A stretch of DNA of 36,307 bases, taken from contig NZ_JAENHM010000080.1 of NCBI RefSeq assembly GCF_016595245.1, forward strand, positions 1-36,307, given 5' to 3'. The notes under the pieces are model-generated. The model saw nothing but the letters and a program-made list of their open reading frames with translations. It was not told the DNA's origin and made no database searches. The DNA is from Azospirillum endophyticum (GTDB lineage: Bacteria > Pseudomonadota > Alphaproteobacteria > Azospirillales > Azospirillaceae). Position 1 is the first letter of the stretch. Each line of letters begins with the position of its first letter. A program made the translations under genes and the position numbers. Below are positions 16,691 through 25,190 of this stretch, piece by piece.

Positions 16691-18001
16691 TTACAGCCAG
16701 TCCGGGACCCGCTCGGCCGCCAGCATCTCCTCGACCGTCGGGCGGGGGCGGATGACCGAGAAGCGGTCGCCGTTGACCAGAACCTCCGGCACCAGCGGCC
16801 GGGTGTTGTAGGTCGAGGCCATCACCGCGCCATATGCACCGGCCGACAGGAAGGCGACGAGGTCGTCGTCGGCCAGCGGCGGCAGCGGGCGCTGCACGGC
16901 GAAGGTGTCGCCGCTCTCGCACACCGGGCCGACCACGTCGTAGGGCTCCGCCGCGACGCCGGCGGCCGGCTCGGCGACGGGCACGATGCCGTGATAGGCG
17001 TCGTACAGCGACGGGCGGATCAGGTCGTTCATCGCGGCGTCGACGATGGCGAAGCGGCGGTGCAGACCCTGCTTCACGTAGATGACGCGGCTGACCAGGA
17101 TGCCGGCATTGCCGACCAGCGAGCGGCCCGGCTCCAGCGTGATGCGGCAGCCGAGATTGCCGGTGATCGAGCGCACCATCGCGGCGTAGTCGGCCAGGTC
17201 GGGCGGCGCCTCGTTCTTGTAGGTGATGCCGAGACCGCCGCCGAGATCCAGGCGCTGGATGTCGTGGCCGTCCTCGCGCAGCTGGTGCAGCAGCGCCGCC
17301 ACCCGCTCATAGGCCGCCCGGAAGGGGGCGAGGTCGGTCAGCTGCGAGCCGATGTGCACGGCGATGGCGACCGGCTTGACGCCCGGCAGGGCCGCGGCGC
17401 GGCGGTAGATCTCGCGCGCGTGGTCGTAATCGATGCCGAACTTGTTCTCTTTCTTGCCGGTGGCGATCTTGGCGTGGGTCTTGGCGTCGACGTCCGGGTT
17501 GACGCGGAAGGCGATGTCAGCCTCCACGCCCAGCGACGAGGCCACCTCGCTCAGCGCCTCCAGCTCCGGCACCGATTCGACGTTGATCTGGTGGATGCCG
17601 GCTTCGAGGGCGGCGCGCAGATCCTCGCGGGTCTTGCCGACGCCGGAGAAGACGATGCGCTCCGGCGGGATGCCGCCGGCCAGCGCCCGCTTCATCTCGC
17701 CCACCGACACCACGTCGCCGCCGGCCCCCAGCTTCGCCAGCGTGCGGATGACGGCAAGGTTGGAGTTGGCCTTCAGCGCGTAGCAGACGCCGGCATCCTG
17801 GCCGGCGAAGGCGCCGGCATAGGCGTTGTAGTGCGAGTCCAGCGCCGCGGTGGAATAGAGGTAGAAGGGGGTGCCCACCTCCCGCGCCACATCCTCCAGC
17901 GACACCGATTCGGCATGCAGCACGCCGTTGCGGTAGGCGAAGACACTCATGGGGGAACCGTTGGGAGAACTATGGGCGGGCGAACCGGTGCGAGCGGTCA
18001 T
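16691..18001 (-). CDS. lysA: Diaminopimelate decarboxylase
   Basis: 436 residues. Catalyses the last step of lysine synthesis, meso-diaminopimelate to lysine plus CO2, in the cytosol with pyridoxal phosphate. The PLP lysine is Lys77 in YALKANSN; HIGSQ and the glycine-rich LDLGGGLGI follow in the TIM barrel, and GPVCESGDTFA carries the active-site Cys donated across the dimer. The ATG at 17999-18001 overlaps the stop of the lipoprotein gene (ATGA), and a GGAG lies 10 nt upstream. An ATG 17 codons further in (17950) lacks any ribosome site, so the coupled start is preferred. Third gene of argH-lipoprotein-lysA. Confidence 0.95.
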   Translation of the reverse strand: MTARTGSPAHSSPNGSPMSVFAYRNGVLHAESVSLEDVAREVGTPFYLYSTAALDSHYNAYAGAFAGQDAGVCYALKANSNLAVIRTLAKLGAGGDVVSVGEMKRALAGGIPPERIVFSGVGKTREDLRAALEAGIHQINVESVPELEALSEVASSLGVEADIAFRVNPDVDAKTHAKIATGKKENKFGIDYDHAREIYRRAAALPGVKPVAIAVHIGSQLTDLAPFRAAYERVAALLHQLREDGHDIQRLDLGGGLGITYKNEAPPDLADYAAMVRSITGNLGCRITLEPGRSLVGNAGILVSRVIYVKQGLHRRFAIVDAAMNDLIRPSLYDAYHGIVPVAEPAAGVAAEPYDVVGPVCESGDTFAVQRPLPPLADDDLVAFLSAGAYGAVMASTYNTRPLVPEVLVNGDRFSVIRPRPTVEEMLAAERVPDWL

Positions 18002-18192
18002 GGGAACTGGACTCCGGAACCGGCCGGCTTACCGGGCTTCGGGTCCAGCGAGGGGTTGGGATAGCTGCGCGGGAAGGGATCGACCTGCCCCTCCGGAACC
18101 GGGCTGTCGACGAATTTCGGCTTCTTGCCGCAGCCGGCCAGCGCCAGGGCGCCGGCCAGGGCGAGGATCGTCAAAGTAACGCTGCGGTTCAC
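17998..18192 (-). CDS. Small lipoprotein, LptM/YifL-like
   Basis: 64 residues from a GTG at 18190-18192 that overlaps the argH stop codon (GTGA). The N-terminus VNRSVTLTILALAGALALAG continues with CGKKPKF: a lipoprotein signal with lipobox LAGC and lipidated Cys21. The rest is short, Pro-rich and probably flexible. Its stop overlaps the lysA start (ATGA). Small lipoproteins of this type next to lysA or dapF are annotated LptM/YifL; LptM assists maturation of the LptD-LptE lipopolysaccharide translocon in E. coli. The assignment rests on size, lipobox and location. Confidence 0.8.
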   Translation of the reverse strand: MNRSVTLTILALAGALALAGCGKKPKFVDSPVPEGQVDPFPRSYPNPSLDPKPGKPAGSGVQFP

Positions 18193-19637
18193 AGGAAACG
18201 CTCCCGGGCGGCCTTCACCGCCTCCTGCACGCGGACGGGGGCCGGGCCGCCGAAGCTGGTGCGGCTGTTCAGCGACGCCTCGATGCTCAGCGCCGGATAG
18301 ACGGCTTGCGTGATGCGCGGCTCGATGGCCTGGAGTTCGGCCAGCGTCAGGTCGGTCAGCCCGACGCGGCGGTCCTCCGCCGCCTTCACGGCGCGGCCGG
18401 TGACGTGGTGCGCCTCGCGGAAGGGCATGTCCAGTTCCCGCACCAGCCAGTCGGCGAGGTCGGTGGCGTTCAGGAAGCCGCGGTCGGCCGCCTCGCGCAT
18501 CGCCGGAACGTTGGGCTGCATGTCGCGCACCATGCCTTCCATGGCGGCGATGCAGAGCGCCAGCGTGTCGTCGGCCTCGAACACCGGCTCCTTGTCCTCC
18601 TGCATGTCCTTGGAATAGGCCAGCGGCAGGCCCTTCATGGCGATCAGCAGGCTGTTCAGGCTGCCGATCACCCGGCCGGCCTTGGCGCGCACCAGCTCCG
18701 CGGCGTCGGGGTTCTTCTTCTGCGGCATGATCGAAGAGCCGGTGGTGAAGGCGTCCGACAGCTTGATGAAGCGGAACTGGGCCGAGCACCAGATCACGAT
18801 CTCTTCGGCGAAGCGCGACAGGTGCATGCCGCAGATCGACGCCGCCGACAGATATTCCAGCGCGAAGTCGCGGTCGGACACCGCGTCCAGCGAGTTGGCG
18901 GTCGGCCGGTTGAAGCCCAGCGCCTCCGCCGTCATGAAACGGTCGATCGGGTAGGGGGTGCCGGCCAGCGCCGCCGAGCCCAGCGGGCATTCGTTCAGCC
19001 GGCAGCGGGCGTCGCGGAAGCGGCTGCGGTCGCGCCCGAACATCTCGACATAGGCCAGCAGGTGATGGGCGAAGCTGATCGGCTGCGCCGCCTGGAGATG
19101 GGTGAAGCCCGGCATCACCGTGCCGGTGTGCTGCTCCGCCAGGTCGATCAGCGCGGTCTGGAGCGCGGTCAGGCCGGCGATGGTCCGGTCGATGGCGTCG
19201 CGCACCCACAGCTTGAAATCGGTCGCCACCTGGTCGTTGCGCGAGCGGCCGGTGTGCAGGCGCTTGGCCGGTTCGCCGATCAGCTCGGCCAGCCGGGCCT
19301 CCACATTCATGTGGATGTCCTCCAGCTCCACCTTGAAGGTGAAGGCGCCGGCGTCAATCTCTGCCTTTACGCGGTCGAGTCCGCCGATGATGGCGTCGGC
19401 GTCGGCCTGGGTTATGATGCCCTGCTTGGCCAGCATCGCGGCATGGGCCTTCGACCCGGCGATGTCCTGGTCGGCGAGCCGCTTGTCGAAGCCGATGGAG
19501 GCGTTGATCTTCTCCATGATGGCGGCGGGACCGCGGGCGAATCGCCCGCCCCACATCTGGCTGGCGGCGGGCGCGGCGGCGCCGGTGGCGGCGCCAGTCG
19601 GGGTGGCGGAGTTCGGCGAGGTCTGATCGGCGCTCAT
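18189..19637 (-). CDS. argH: Argininosuccinate lyase
   Basis: 482 residues. Cleaves argininosuccinate to arginine and fumarate, the final step of arginine synthesis; a cytosolic tetramer of the fumarase/aspartase superfamily. The superfamily signature GSSIMPQKKNPDAAEL is present, with catalytic Ser at 301-302. HTGRSRNDQVATD (substrate binding) and TVMPGFTHLQAAQP are also family marks. The first 27 residues are an Ala/Thr-rich extension before MWGGRFARGP, where most homologues start. The gene heads argH-lipoprotein-lysA and is divergent from the TlpA-type gene across only 51 bp, so both promoters must share that short space. Confidence 0.95.
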   Translation of the reverse strand: MSADQTSPNSATPTGAATGAAAPAASQMWGGRFARGPAAIMEKINASIGFDKRLADQDIAGSKAHAAMLAKQGIITQADADAIIGGLDRVKAEIDAGAFTFKVELEDIHMNVEARLAELIGEPAKRLHTGRSRNDQVATDFKLWVRDAIDRTIAGLTALQTALIDLAEQHTGTVMPGFTHLQAAQPISFAHHLLAYVEMFGRDRSRFRDARCRLNECPLGSAALAGTPYPIDRFMTAEALGFNRPTANSLDAVSDRDFALEYLSAASICGMHLSRFAEEIVIWCSAQFRFIKLSDAFTTGSSIMPQKKNPDAAELVRAKAGRVIGSLNSLLIAMKGLPLAYSKDMQEDKEPVFEADDTLALCIAAMEGMVRDMQPNVPAMREAADRGFLNATDLADWLVRELDMPFREAHHVTGRAVKAAEDRRVGLTDLTLAELQAIEPRITQAVYPALSIEASLNSRTSFGGPAPVRVQEAVKAARERFL

Positions 19638-19688
19638 GGGGACGGGTTACCGGGGCATTCGGGTGAAGGGGAGCGAGGAAGCGTGAGT

Positions 19689-20360
19689 ATGCGGACTTTG
19701 GCGGCCGTCGCAACGGTTTGTGTGTGCATGGCCGGGGCCGGCCTGTGGTGGAGCGCCGGTGCGGCTCCCAACCCCGGCGCCACCACGCCGGAGGTGGTGC
19801 GGCTGGGCGCGGCGGATGCGCCATCGGGTGTCACGCCGGTCGCCTCCGGTGGAGCCGACAAGCTGGAGAAGTTCAAGGGTGCGGAGCCCAAGCCGATGCC
19901 ACCCTTGTCCTTCGTCGACGCCGAGGGCCGGCGGATCGATCTGGCCGATTTCAAGGACCGGGTGATCCTGCTGAACCTGTGGGCGACCTGGTGCGGGCCG
20001 TGCGTGAAGGAGATGCCGTCGCTCGACCGCCTGCAGGCCCAGCTGGGCGGCGACGCCTTCCAGGTGGTGGCGCTGTCGCTGGACCGTGGCGGGCGGACGG
20101 CGGTGGAGCCCTTCTACAAGAAGACGGGGGTCGAGCATCTGACGGTGTTCCTCGATCCGGGATCGGAGTCGATGAAGGCGCTGTCCTTGCGCGGCCTGCC
20201 CACCACCGTGCTGGTCGATCCGGAAGGCCGCGAGCTTGGCCGCGTCGAAGGGGCGGTGGAGTGGGATTCGCCGGAGGTCGTCGCCTTCCTGCGCCAGTTC
20301 CTGGGGCGGGGTGGCGGCCCGGCGCGCGACCGTGGCGGGGTGATGAAGACGGGCGGCTGA
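19689..20360 (+). CDS. tlpA: TlpA-type membrane-anchored thioredoxin
   Basis: 223 residues from the ATG at 19689; an in-frame GTG two codons upstream is the alternative, and GAGGA lies a suitable distance before both. The N-terminus (MRTLAAVATVCVCMAGAGLW) is a signal anchor, so the thioredoxin domain is periplasmic. The active site is WCGPC at 101-105 in NLWATWCGPCVKEMPS, and the cis-Pro loop is GLPTTVLVD. The TlpA/ResA/CcmG group keeps cysteines reduced for cytochrome c or cytochrome oxidase (CuA) assembly. A position beside argH and lysA gives no functional hint. Confidence 0.85.
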   Translation: MRTLAAVATVCVCMAGAGLWWSAGAAPNPGATTPEVVRLGAADAPSGVTPVASGGADKLEKFKGAEPKPMPPLSFVDAEGRRIDLADFKDRVILLNLWATWCGPCVKEMPSLDRLQAQLGGDAFQVVALSLDRGGRTAVEPFYKKTGVEHLTVFLDPGSESMKALSLRGLPTTVLVDPEGRELGRVEGAVEWDSPEVVAFLRQFLGRGGGPARDRGGVMKTGG

Positions 20361-20420
20361 CGGGTTTCCGGCGATCGGGTACTCTGACGCATCGCTGTTC
20401 CGCCTGCCTTGAGCCACGCA

Positions 20421-21176
20421 ATGACACCGTCCGCCGCTTCCGGTCCCAAGCGCTATACCATCGGTCCCGGCATCGTCATGATGCGGCAGGGCGAGCGCGC
20501 CGACCGGGCTTGGCTGATCGAATCCGGCGAGCTGGAGGTGCTGCTCACCGCCGCGGACGGCAGCGTCCGGCGGCTCAGCGTGGTCGGCAAGGGGGCGGTG
20601 GTCGGCGAGATGGCGCTGATCGACGACGGGGAGCGCAGCGCCACCGTGCGCGCGCTGACCGAGGTCGCTTGCGTCGAGGTAACGCGGGACGCCTTTCGCG
20701 GTCTGCTGAAGCGCAGCCCGCCGCTGGCCTCCTACCTGCTGCAGAGCCTGATCGCCGCCATCCGCCGCGACTATGGCCTGCCGCCGACCGAGCGGGTCGG
20801 CAACGCGGTGGATTTCCGCTCCACCAACTCGTTCCAGAAGGTGGTGGACCGCCGGATGATCCGCGAGGGGCATGTCTTCTTCAGCCCCAACGACCCGGTG
20901 AACGCCGCCTACCTGATCCAGTCCGGCCGGGTCGTGCTGCGCCACGGCCGTGGCACGCTGGGCGAGGACATCGCTACCGTCGGGCCGGGCAGCCTGTTCG
21001 GCGAGATCTACTTGCTGACCGGCCGGTTGCCGGACGTCACCGCCGTGGCGGTCGCCGGCGGCATCTGCGAGGTGATCGACAAGCGCAGCTTCGAGGAGGC
21101 GGTGGCGGCGATGCCTCCGATCCTGAAGTCGCTGACGCGGATCTACATCACGCAGGTGACGAAGAAAGCGCCATAG
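20421..21176 (+). CDS. Protein with two tandem cyclic-nucleotide-binding domains and no output domain
   Basis: 251 residues from the ATG at 20421 (a TTG four codons earlier is also open). Domain 1 (about 8-115) keeps a phosphate-binding cassette: GEMALIDDGERSATVRA. Domain 2 (about 135-245) has GSLFGEIYLLTGRLPDVTAV, where the cassette Arg that contacts the cyclic phosphate appears replaced by Asp, so it may no longer bind nucleotide. No helix-turn-helix, kinase, ion-channel or cyclase segment follows. The protein may be an adaptor or regulatory subunit that reports cAMP or cGMP to a partner. It starts 60 nt after the tlpA-like gene on the same strand and could be co-transcribed. Confidence 0.8.
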   Translation: MTPSAASGPKRYTIGPGIVMMRQGERADRAWLIESGELEVLLTAADGSVRRLSVVGKGAVVGEMALIDDGERSATVRALTEVACVEVTRDAFRGLLKRSPPLASYLLQSLIAAIRRDYGLPPTERVGNAVDFRSTNSFQKVVDRRMIREGHVFFSPNDPVNAAYLIQSGRVVLRHGRGTLGEDIATVGPGSLFGEIYLLTGRLPDVTAVAVAGGICEVIDKRSFEEAVAAMPPILKSLTRIYITQVTKKAP

Positions 21177-21258
21177 CGGCAATTTCGTCGAGCACCGCTT
21201 CATTGGGAGCTGCGGCGCTGGCGGGGAAGGCGGCGGCCGTCGCCCCGAAAAATCGGGA

Positions 21259-22191
21259 TCAGGCAGCCCAGACCGGCGGCGTACCGATCACCGCACGGAT
21301 GGCGCCGCTCACCACCCGGAATTTCGCGGAGGGTTGCGCCAGGGCGCGCAGCAGGTGGATGCCGGTATCCGACATGTTCCAGGACTCGGCTCCGGATTCG
21401 CTGTCGAGGGACAGGCGCAGGAGCGCGCCGTCCCGAACGTCGGCCCCCACGACCCAGTCCGGCAGGAAGGCAATGCCGATCCCGGAGAGGACCGCGCCCC
21501 GCATCGCCTCGAAATCATCGCAGCGGAAGACCACGCCGGCATCCTGCCGATGCCCCGCCGGATGGCCGAGGATGTCCGCCCAGCCGAGCAGATCGGCGCC
21601 ATGCAGCTTGTCGATCAGCCGGTGGCCGGAGAGCGAGGCGCGGTTTGCCGGCGCCCCGTTGCGCGACAGGTAGTCCGGCGAAGCGACGAGAAGCCTTTTC
21701 TGTCCGGCGAGACGGGTGGCGATGAGCGTGCTGTCCGCCAGCTCTCCGATGCGGATCACCGCGTCGAGACGCTCGAGGACCGGGTCGGCCAGGCGTTCGG
21801 TCAGGTCGAGTTCGACCGTCAGCCGGGGATGGTCCCGCATCACCGCCTCCACCGCCGGAATCACGTAGCGCTTGCCGAAGGTGGGAAAGCAGGCCAGGCG
21901 GAAGACGCCGGTCACCGCCCCGTCGAAGGCGGCGATTTCCGCATGGGTGTCGGCCAGATCGTCCAGAAGCCGTTGCGCGCGTTCGAAGAGCCGCTCGCCG
22001 GCGTCGGTCATCGCCAGGGCGCGGGTCGACCGGACGAAGAGCGGCACGCCGACGCTGTGTTCCAGCGCGTCGATCTGGCGGGCGATGGCGGAGGGGGTGA
22101 GTCCGCGCCGCCGCGCCGCGTTGGAGAAGCTGCCGCCCCGGACCACGTCGACGAAGACTGTCAGGTGCTCCGCGAAGCGCGGATCGATCAT
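21259..22191 (-). CDS. LysR-family transcriptional regulator
   Basis: 310 residues from the ATG at 22189-22191 (MIDPRFAEHLTVFVDVVRGG). The winged helix-turn-helix covers about residues 5-65 (SFSNAARRRGLTPSAIARQI), then a linker helix and a two-lobed effector domain typical of the family. The frame extends upstream, but the LysR alignment begins here. The regulator is divergent from the SRPBCC-like/quinone-oxidoreductase pair, the classical arrangement for a LysR protein and its target. The effector is unknown; the target suggests a quinone or electrophile signal, which is speculation. Confidence 0.9.
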   Translation of the reverse strand: MIDPRFAEHLTVFVDVVRGGSFSNAARRRGLTPSAIARQIDALEHSVGVPLFVRSTRALAMTDAGERLFERAQRLLDDLADTHAEIAAFDGAVTGVFRLACFPTFGKRYVIPAVEAVMRDHPRLTVELDLTERLADPVLERLDAVIRIGELADSTLIATRLAGQKRLLVASPDYLSRNGAPANRASLSGHRLIDKLHGADLLGWADILGHPAGHRQDAGVVFRCDDFEAMRGAVLSGIGIAFLPDWVVGADVRDGALLRLSLDSESGAESWNMSDTGIHLLRALAQPSAKFRVVSGAIRAVIGTPPVWAA

Positions 22192-22216
22192 CTTTGCGTT
22201 CCCGGCAAAAAGGTTT

Positions 22217-22237
22217 CGAGATCCGCCTGCATTCTCG
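22217..22237. promoter_or_regulatory. Dyad in the LysR divergent region
   Basis: CGAGA at 22217-22221 and TCTCG at 22233-22237 form an inverted repeat with an 11-nt spacer, in the 121-bp gap between the divergent starts. LysR proteins bind dyads of this size, but the T-N11-A core is not obvious, so this is only a candidate. Confidence 0.3.
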
Positions 22238-22312
22238 CACCTGCGGGGGCTGGGTAAGCTCCATTCCACGAGCCGGGCGCTGGGGCCCGACCGGAGCGAA
22301 ATGGAGAGTACA

Positions 22313-22864
22313 ATGAAAGTTCTGGATCGCATCCTGTCGCAATCCGCCTATTCGGCCGAGATCGATGTGCCGCTGGATCGGGTGGACATCGAGGAATGGC
22401 TGTTTTCCCTGCCGGAGGCGGAATATCAGCGCTGCTGCGCGCCCGACCATATCGCCGCCGGCATCACCACGACCGACGACGGCCGCCGGATGTCGATCAA
22501 TGTCGAGATGATCGGGACCGGGCTGGTGGTCCAGCATTACGTGGCCGAGGAAGCCGGCCCGGCCTATGTGCGGATGAATTCGATCTCGGACGTCTTCACG
22601 GCCAACGGCCGCACGCAGGTCAACGTCGTCTGGGAGTTGATGGCCGAAGCCATCGACAATGGCCGGACCCGCTACACGAACCGGGTGACCGCGCATCCGA
22701 CGGATGCCTTCATGGAGTTTCTGGAGGCGCATCAGCTGTCCTACGAAGCCGCCGCCGCGGCCCGTCAAGCCGCCGGTGGCGACCACAACCGGCGCGAGAC
22801 TCCCCTTTTCGCGGCCAGCATCGCGCGGCGTGCAAAGGCGCGGGCGCTGGAGGGCGTGAAGTGA
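22313..22864 (+). CDS. SRPBCC-like protein of unknown function
   Basis: 183 residues from the ATG at 22313 with GGAG 6 nt upstream; an in-frame ATG at 22301 is possible. The sequence alternates beta-strand-like stretches (RRMSINVEMIGTGLVVQHYV and RTQVNVVWELMAEAIDNGRT) before a C-terminal helix (FMEFLEAHQLSYEAAAAARQ), consistent with a SRPBCC (START/Bet v 1) helix-grip fold that binds hydrophobic ligands. The assignment is by pattern only. Its stop overlaps the GTG of the quinone-oxidoreductase gene (GTGA), so the two are translationally coupled and probably act on the same substrate under the divergent LysR regulator. Confidence 0.65.
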   Translation: MKVLDRILSQSAYSAEIDVPLDRVDIEEWLFSLPEAEYQRCCAPDHIAAGITTTDDGRRMSINVEMIGTGLVVQHYVAEEAGPAYVRMNSISDVFTANGRTQVNVVWELMAEAIDNGRTRYTNRVTAHPTDAFMEFLEAHQLSYEAAAAARQAAGGDHNRRETPLFAASIARRAKARALEGVK

Positions 22865-23844
22865 AGGCCGCGGTCTTCCAGGATTTCGGCCGGGCGGATG
22901 TTCTCCGCCTCGCCGAAGTGCCGGCCCCCGAGATCCGGCCGACGGATCTGCTGGTGCGGGTGCGGGCCGCCGGCGTGAACCGGGCCGATCTTCTGCAGCG
23001 GCAGGGGGTCTATGGAACGGAGACTTACGGCGACAGCCCGCTTCTCGGTCTTGAACTGGCCGGCGAGGTCGTGGAGGTCGGCGGGGCGGTAACGGGGTTC
23101 CGCCGCGGCGACCGGGTGATGGCGATCACCGGCGGCGGCGCCTATGCGGAGGTCGCGCGCGTCGATCAGGCGCTGGCTGTCCATATGCCCGATCATCTCG
23201 GCTTCATCGAGGCGGCGGCGGTGATGGAATCCTTCGTCACCGCCTACGAGGTCGTCGGACATCTGGCGGGTCTCGGTGCCGGACAGACCATGCTCGTCCA
23301 TGCCGCCGCGGGTGGCGTCGGCTCCGCCATGGTGCAGGTCGCCCGCGCCTTGGGGGGCCGTGTCCTGGCGACGGCCGGCGCCAGTCGCCTCGGCGATGTC
23401 CTCTCGCTGGGTGCCGAAGAGGTGGTCGACTACCGGTCGGGGGATTTCGAGGCGGAAGCCCGGCGGTTCACGGCAGGCCAGGGTCTCGACGCGGTGGTCG
23501 ATTTCATCGGCGGCGATACGCTCGCCGCCAACCTGCGCAGCCTGCGGCCGGGCGGGATCCTGGTGCAGGTCGGGCTGATGGGAGGCGGAGGCGACGCGCC
23601 GATTCCTCTCGGCCTGCTTCTTCACAACCATCTACGGCTGGTGGGAACGGTGATGAAATCGCGGCAGCCGGATGAGAAGCGCGCGATGGTTCAGCGCTTT
23701 GCCGATCGCATGCTGCCGCTCGTCGCCTCCGGCACCCTGCGCGCCGTGGTTTCGCAGGTGTTTCCGCTGACGGACGTCGTGCAGGCGCACGAGGCGATGG
23801 AGCGCGGCGGCGGTTTCGGAAAGATCGTGCTCACAGTGCCTTGA
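22861..23844 (+). CDS. Zinc-free quinone oxidoreductase (MDR family)
   Basis: 327 residues from a GTG overlapping the upstream stop (GTGA). A medium-chain dehydrogenase/reductase of the NAD(P)H:quinone oxidoreductase type: GroES-like N-terminal domain (ADLLQRQGVYGTETYGDSPL; GLELAGEVVEVGG) without the zinc ligands of alcohol dehydrogenases, then a Rossmann domain with HAAAGGVGSAMVQVARALGG. C-terminal GGFGKIVLTVP is typical. The enzyme reduces quinones or other alpha,beta-unsaturated carbonyls using NADPH. Coupled to the SRPBCC-like gene and divergent from a LysR regulator, which suggests an inducible detoxification or catabolic pair; the substrate is unknown. Confidence 0.88.
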   Translation: MKAAVFQDFGRADVLRLAEVPAPEIRPTDLLVRVRAAGVNRADLLQRQGVYGTETYGDSPLLGLELAGEVVEVGGAVTGFRRGDRVMAITGGGAYAEVARVDQALAVHMPDHLGFIEAAAVMESFVTAYEVVGHLAGLGAGQTMLVHAAAGGVGSAMVQVARALGGRVLATAGASRLGDVLSLGAEEVVDYRSGDFEAEARRFTAGQGLDAVVDFIGGDTLAANLRSLRPGGILVQVGLMGGGGDAPIPLGLLLHNHLRLVGTVMKSRQPDEKRAMVQRFADRMLPLVASGTLRAVVSQVFPLTDVVQAHEAMERGGGFGKIVLTVP

Positions 23845-23854
23845 GGTGGCCGTC

Positions 23855-23868
23855 AGAGGTGCACCTCT
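23855..23868. other. 14-bp perfect palindrome in a convergent gap
   Basis: AGAGGTGCACCTCT is its own reverse complement. It lies in the 68-bp gap between the convergent quinone-oxidoreductase and glycerate-kinase stop codons. It has no loop or T-tract, so it looks more like a protein-binding dyad than a terminator. Confidence 0.4.
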
Positions 23869-23912
23869 TCCAGTGTCGGCGTCTGCTGCCAGTCGATACC
23901 GGTCGCGATCGG

Positions 23913-25190
23913 TCAGGCTCGGTCGATCACGATCACCCGGAAGTCGTTGACGTTGGTCCGGGTCGGGCCGGTCACCACCAGATCGCCCAGCGCCTTGAAG
24001 AAGCTGTAGCCGTCGTTGTTGGCGAGGAAGGCTTTGGCGTCGAGGCCCATCGCCTCCGCCCGTTTCAGCGTGTCGGGACGCAGGATGGCGCCGGCATTGT
24101 CCTCGGTCCCGTCGATGCCATCGGTGTCGAAGGCGGCGGCCGAGATGCCGGGATGGCCGTCGAGCGCGACGGCGAGCGCCAGCAGGAATTCGACGTTGCG
24201 GCCGCCGCGGCCCTGGCCGCGCACCGTCACCGTGGTCTCGCCGCCGGACAGGATCACGGCGGGAACCGGGGCCGGCTGGCCGTGGCGGGCGGCCTGCCGG
24301 GCGATGCCGGCATGGACCTTGGCGACCTCGCGCGACTCGCCCTCGATGGCGTCGCCCAGGATGACCGGGGTATAGCCGCGGTCGCGGGCCAGTGCCGCCG
24401 CCGCTTCCAGCGCGTCCTGCGGGGTGGCGATGATGGTGGTGACGGCATTGGCAAGCCGGGGGTCGCCGGGCTTCGGCGTCTCGTCCTCGGCGGCCTCCAG
24501 GAAGGCGGCCACGGCCGGCGGCGGGGTGATGCCGTATTTCGCCAGGATGGCGCGGGCATCGGCGAAGCTGGTGGGATCGGGCACGGTCGGGCCGCTGGCG
24601 ATCACCGACGGGTCGTCGCCCGGCACGTCGGAGACCAGCAGCGAGACGACGCGGGCCGGGTGGGCCATAGCGGCCAGCCGGCCGCCCTTCACCGCCGACA
24701 GGTGCTTGCGCACGCAGTTCATCTCGCCGATGTCGGCGCCGCTCTTCAGCAGGGCCTTGGCGACGGCGCGCTTGTCCTCCAGCGTGATGCCGGGGGCCGG
24801 CAGGGCCAGCAGGGCGGAGCCGCCGCCGGAGATCAGGCAGAGCACGAGGTCGTCGGCGGTCAGCCCCTGCACCATGTCGACGATGCGGCGTGCCGCTTCC
24901 TGCCCGGCGGCGTCGGGCACCGGGTGGCTGGCCTGCACCACCTCGATCCGCTCGGTCGGCAGATCATGGTCGTAGCGGGTGACGACGAGGCCGGTCAGCG
25001 GTCCCGGCCAGTGGTTCTCCACCGTCTTTGCCATGGCCGCCGCCGCCTTGCCGGCGCCGATGACCACCGTGCGGCCCTTCGGCGGCTGCGGCAGGGCCGC
25101 CGGCAGCCGGGTCTCGGCGGTCACCGCGGTGAGCGCCGCCTGGAACAGGTCGTGGAGCAGGGCATCGGCATTGGGGGCGGTGGTGGTCAT
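23913..25190 (-). CDS. Glycerate 2-kinase (MOFRL family; TtuD/GckA type)
   Basis: 425 residues from the ATG at 25188-25190 (MTTTAPNADALLHDLFQAAL). The frame runs on upstream into repeat DNA, and that extension looks like translated repeat, not protein. Family marks: VVIGAGKAAAAMAKTV near 45, LISGGGSALLALP near 120, and a C-terminal MOFRL domain (LSGGETTVTVRGQGRGGRNV near 330; FDTDGIDGTEDNAGA near 370). It phosphorylates D-glycerate to 2-phosphoglycerate; older annotations call such proteins hydroxypyruvate reductase (TtuD). With the reductase and isomerase genes upstream it completes a route from tartronate semialdehyde to glycolysis. The palindromic element at 25272-25620 separates it from them. 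Confidence 0.9.
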   Translation of the reverse strand: MTTTAPNADALLHDLFQAALTAVTAETRLPAALPQPPKGRTVVIGAGKAAAAMAKTVENHWPGPLTGLVVTRYDHDLPTERIEVVQASHPVPDAAGQEAARRIVDMVQGLTADDLVLCLISGGGSALLALPAPGITLEDKRAVAKALLKSGADIGEMNCVRKHLSAVKGGRLAAMAHPARVVSLLVSDVPGDDPSVIASGPTVPDPTSFADARAILAKYGITPPPAVAAFLEAAEDETPKPGDPRLANAVTTIIATPQDALEAAAALARDRGYTPVILGDAIEGESREVAKVHAGIARQAARHGQPAPVPAVILSGGETTVTVRGQGRGGRNVEFLLALAVALDGHPGISAAAFDTDGIDGTEDNAGAILRPDTLKRAEAMGLDAKAFLANNDGYSFFKALGDLVVTGPTRTNVNDFRVIVIDRA

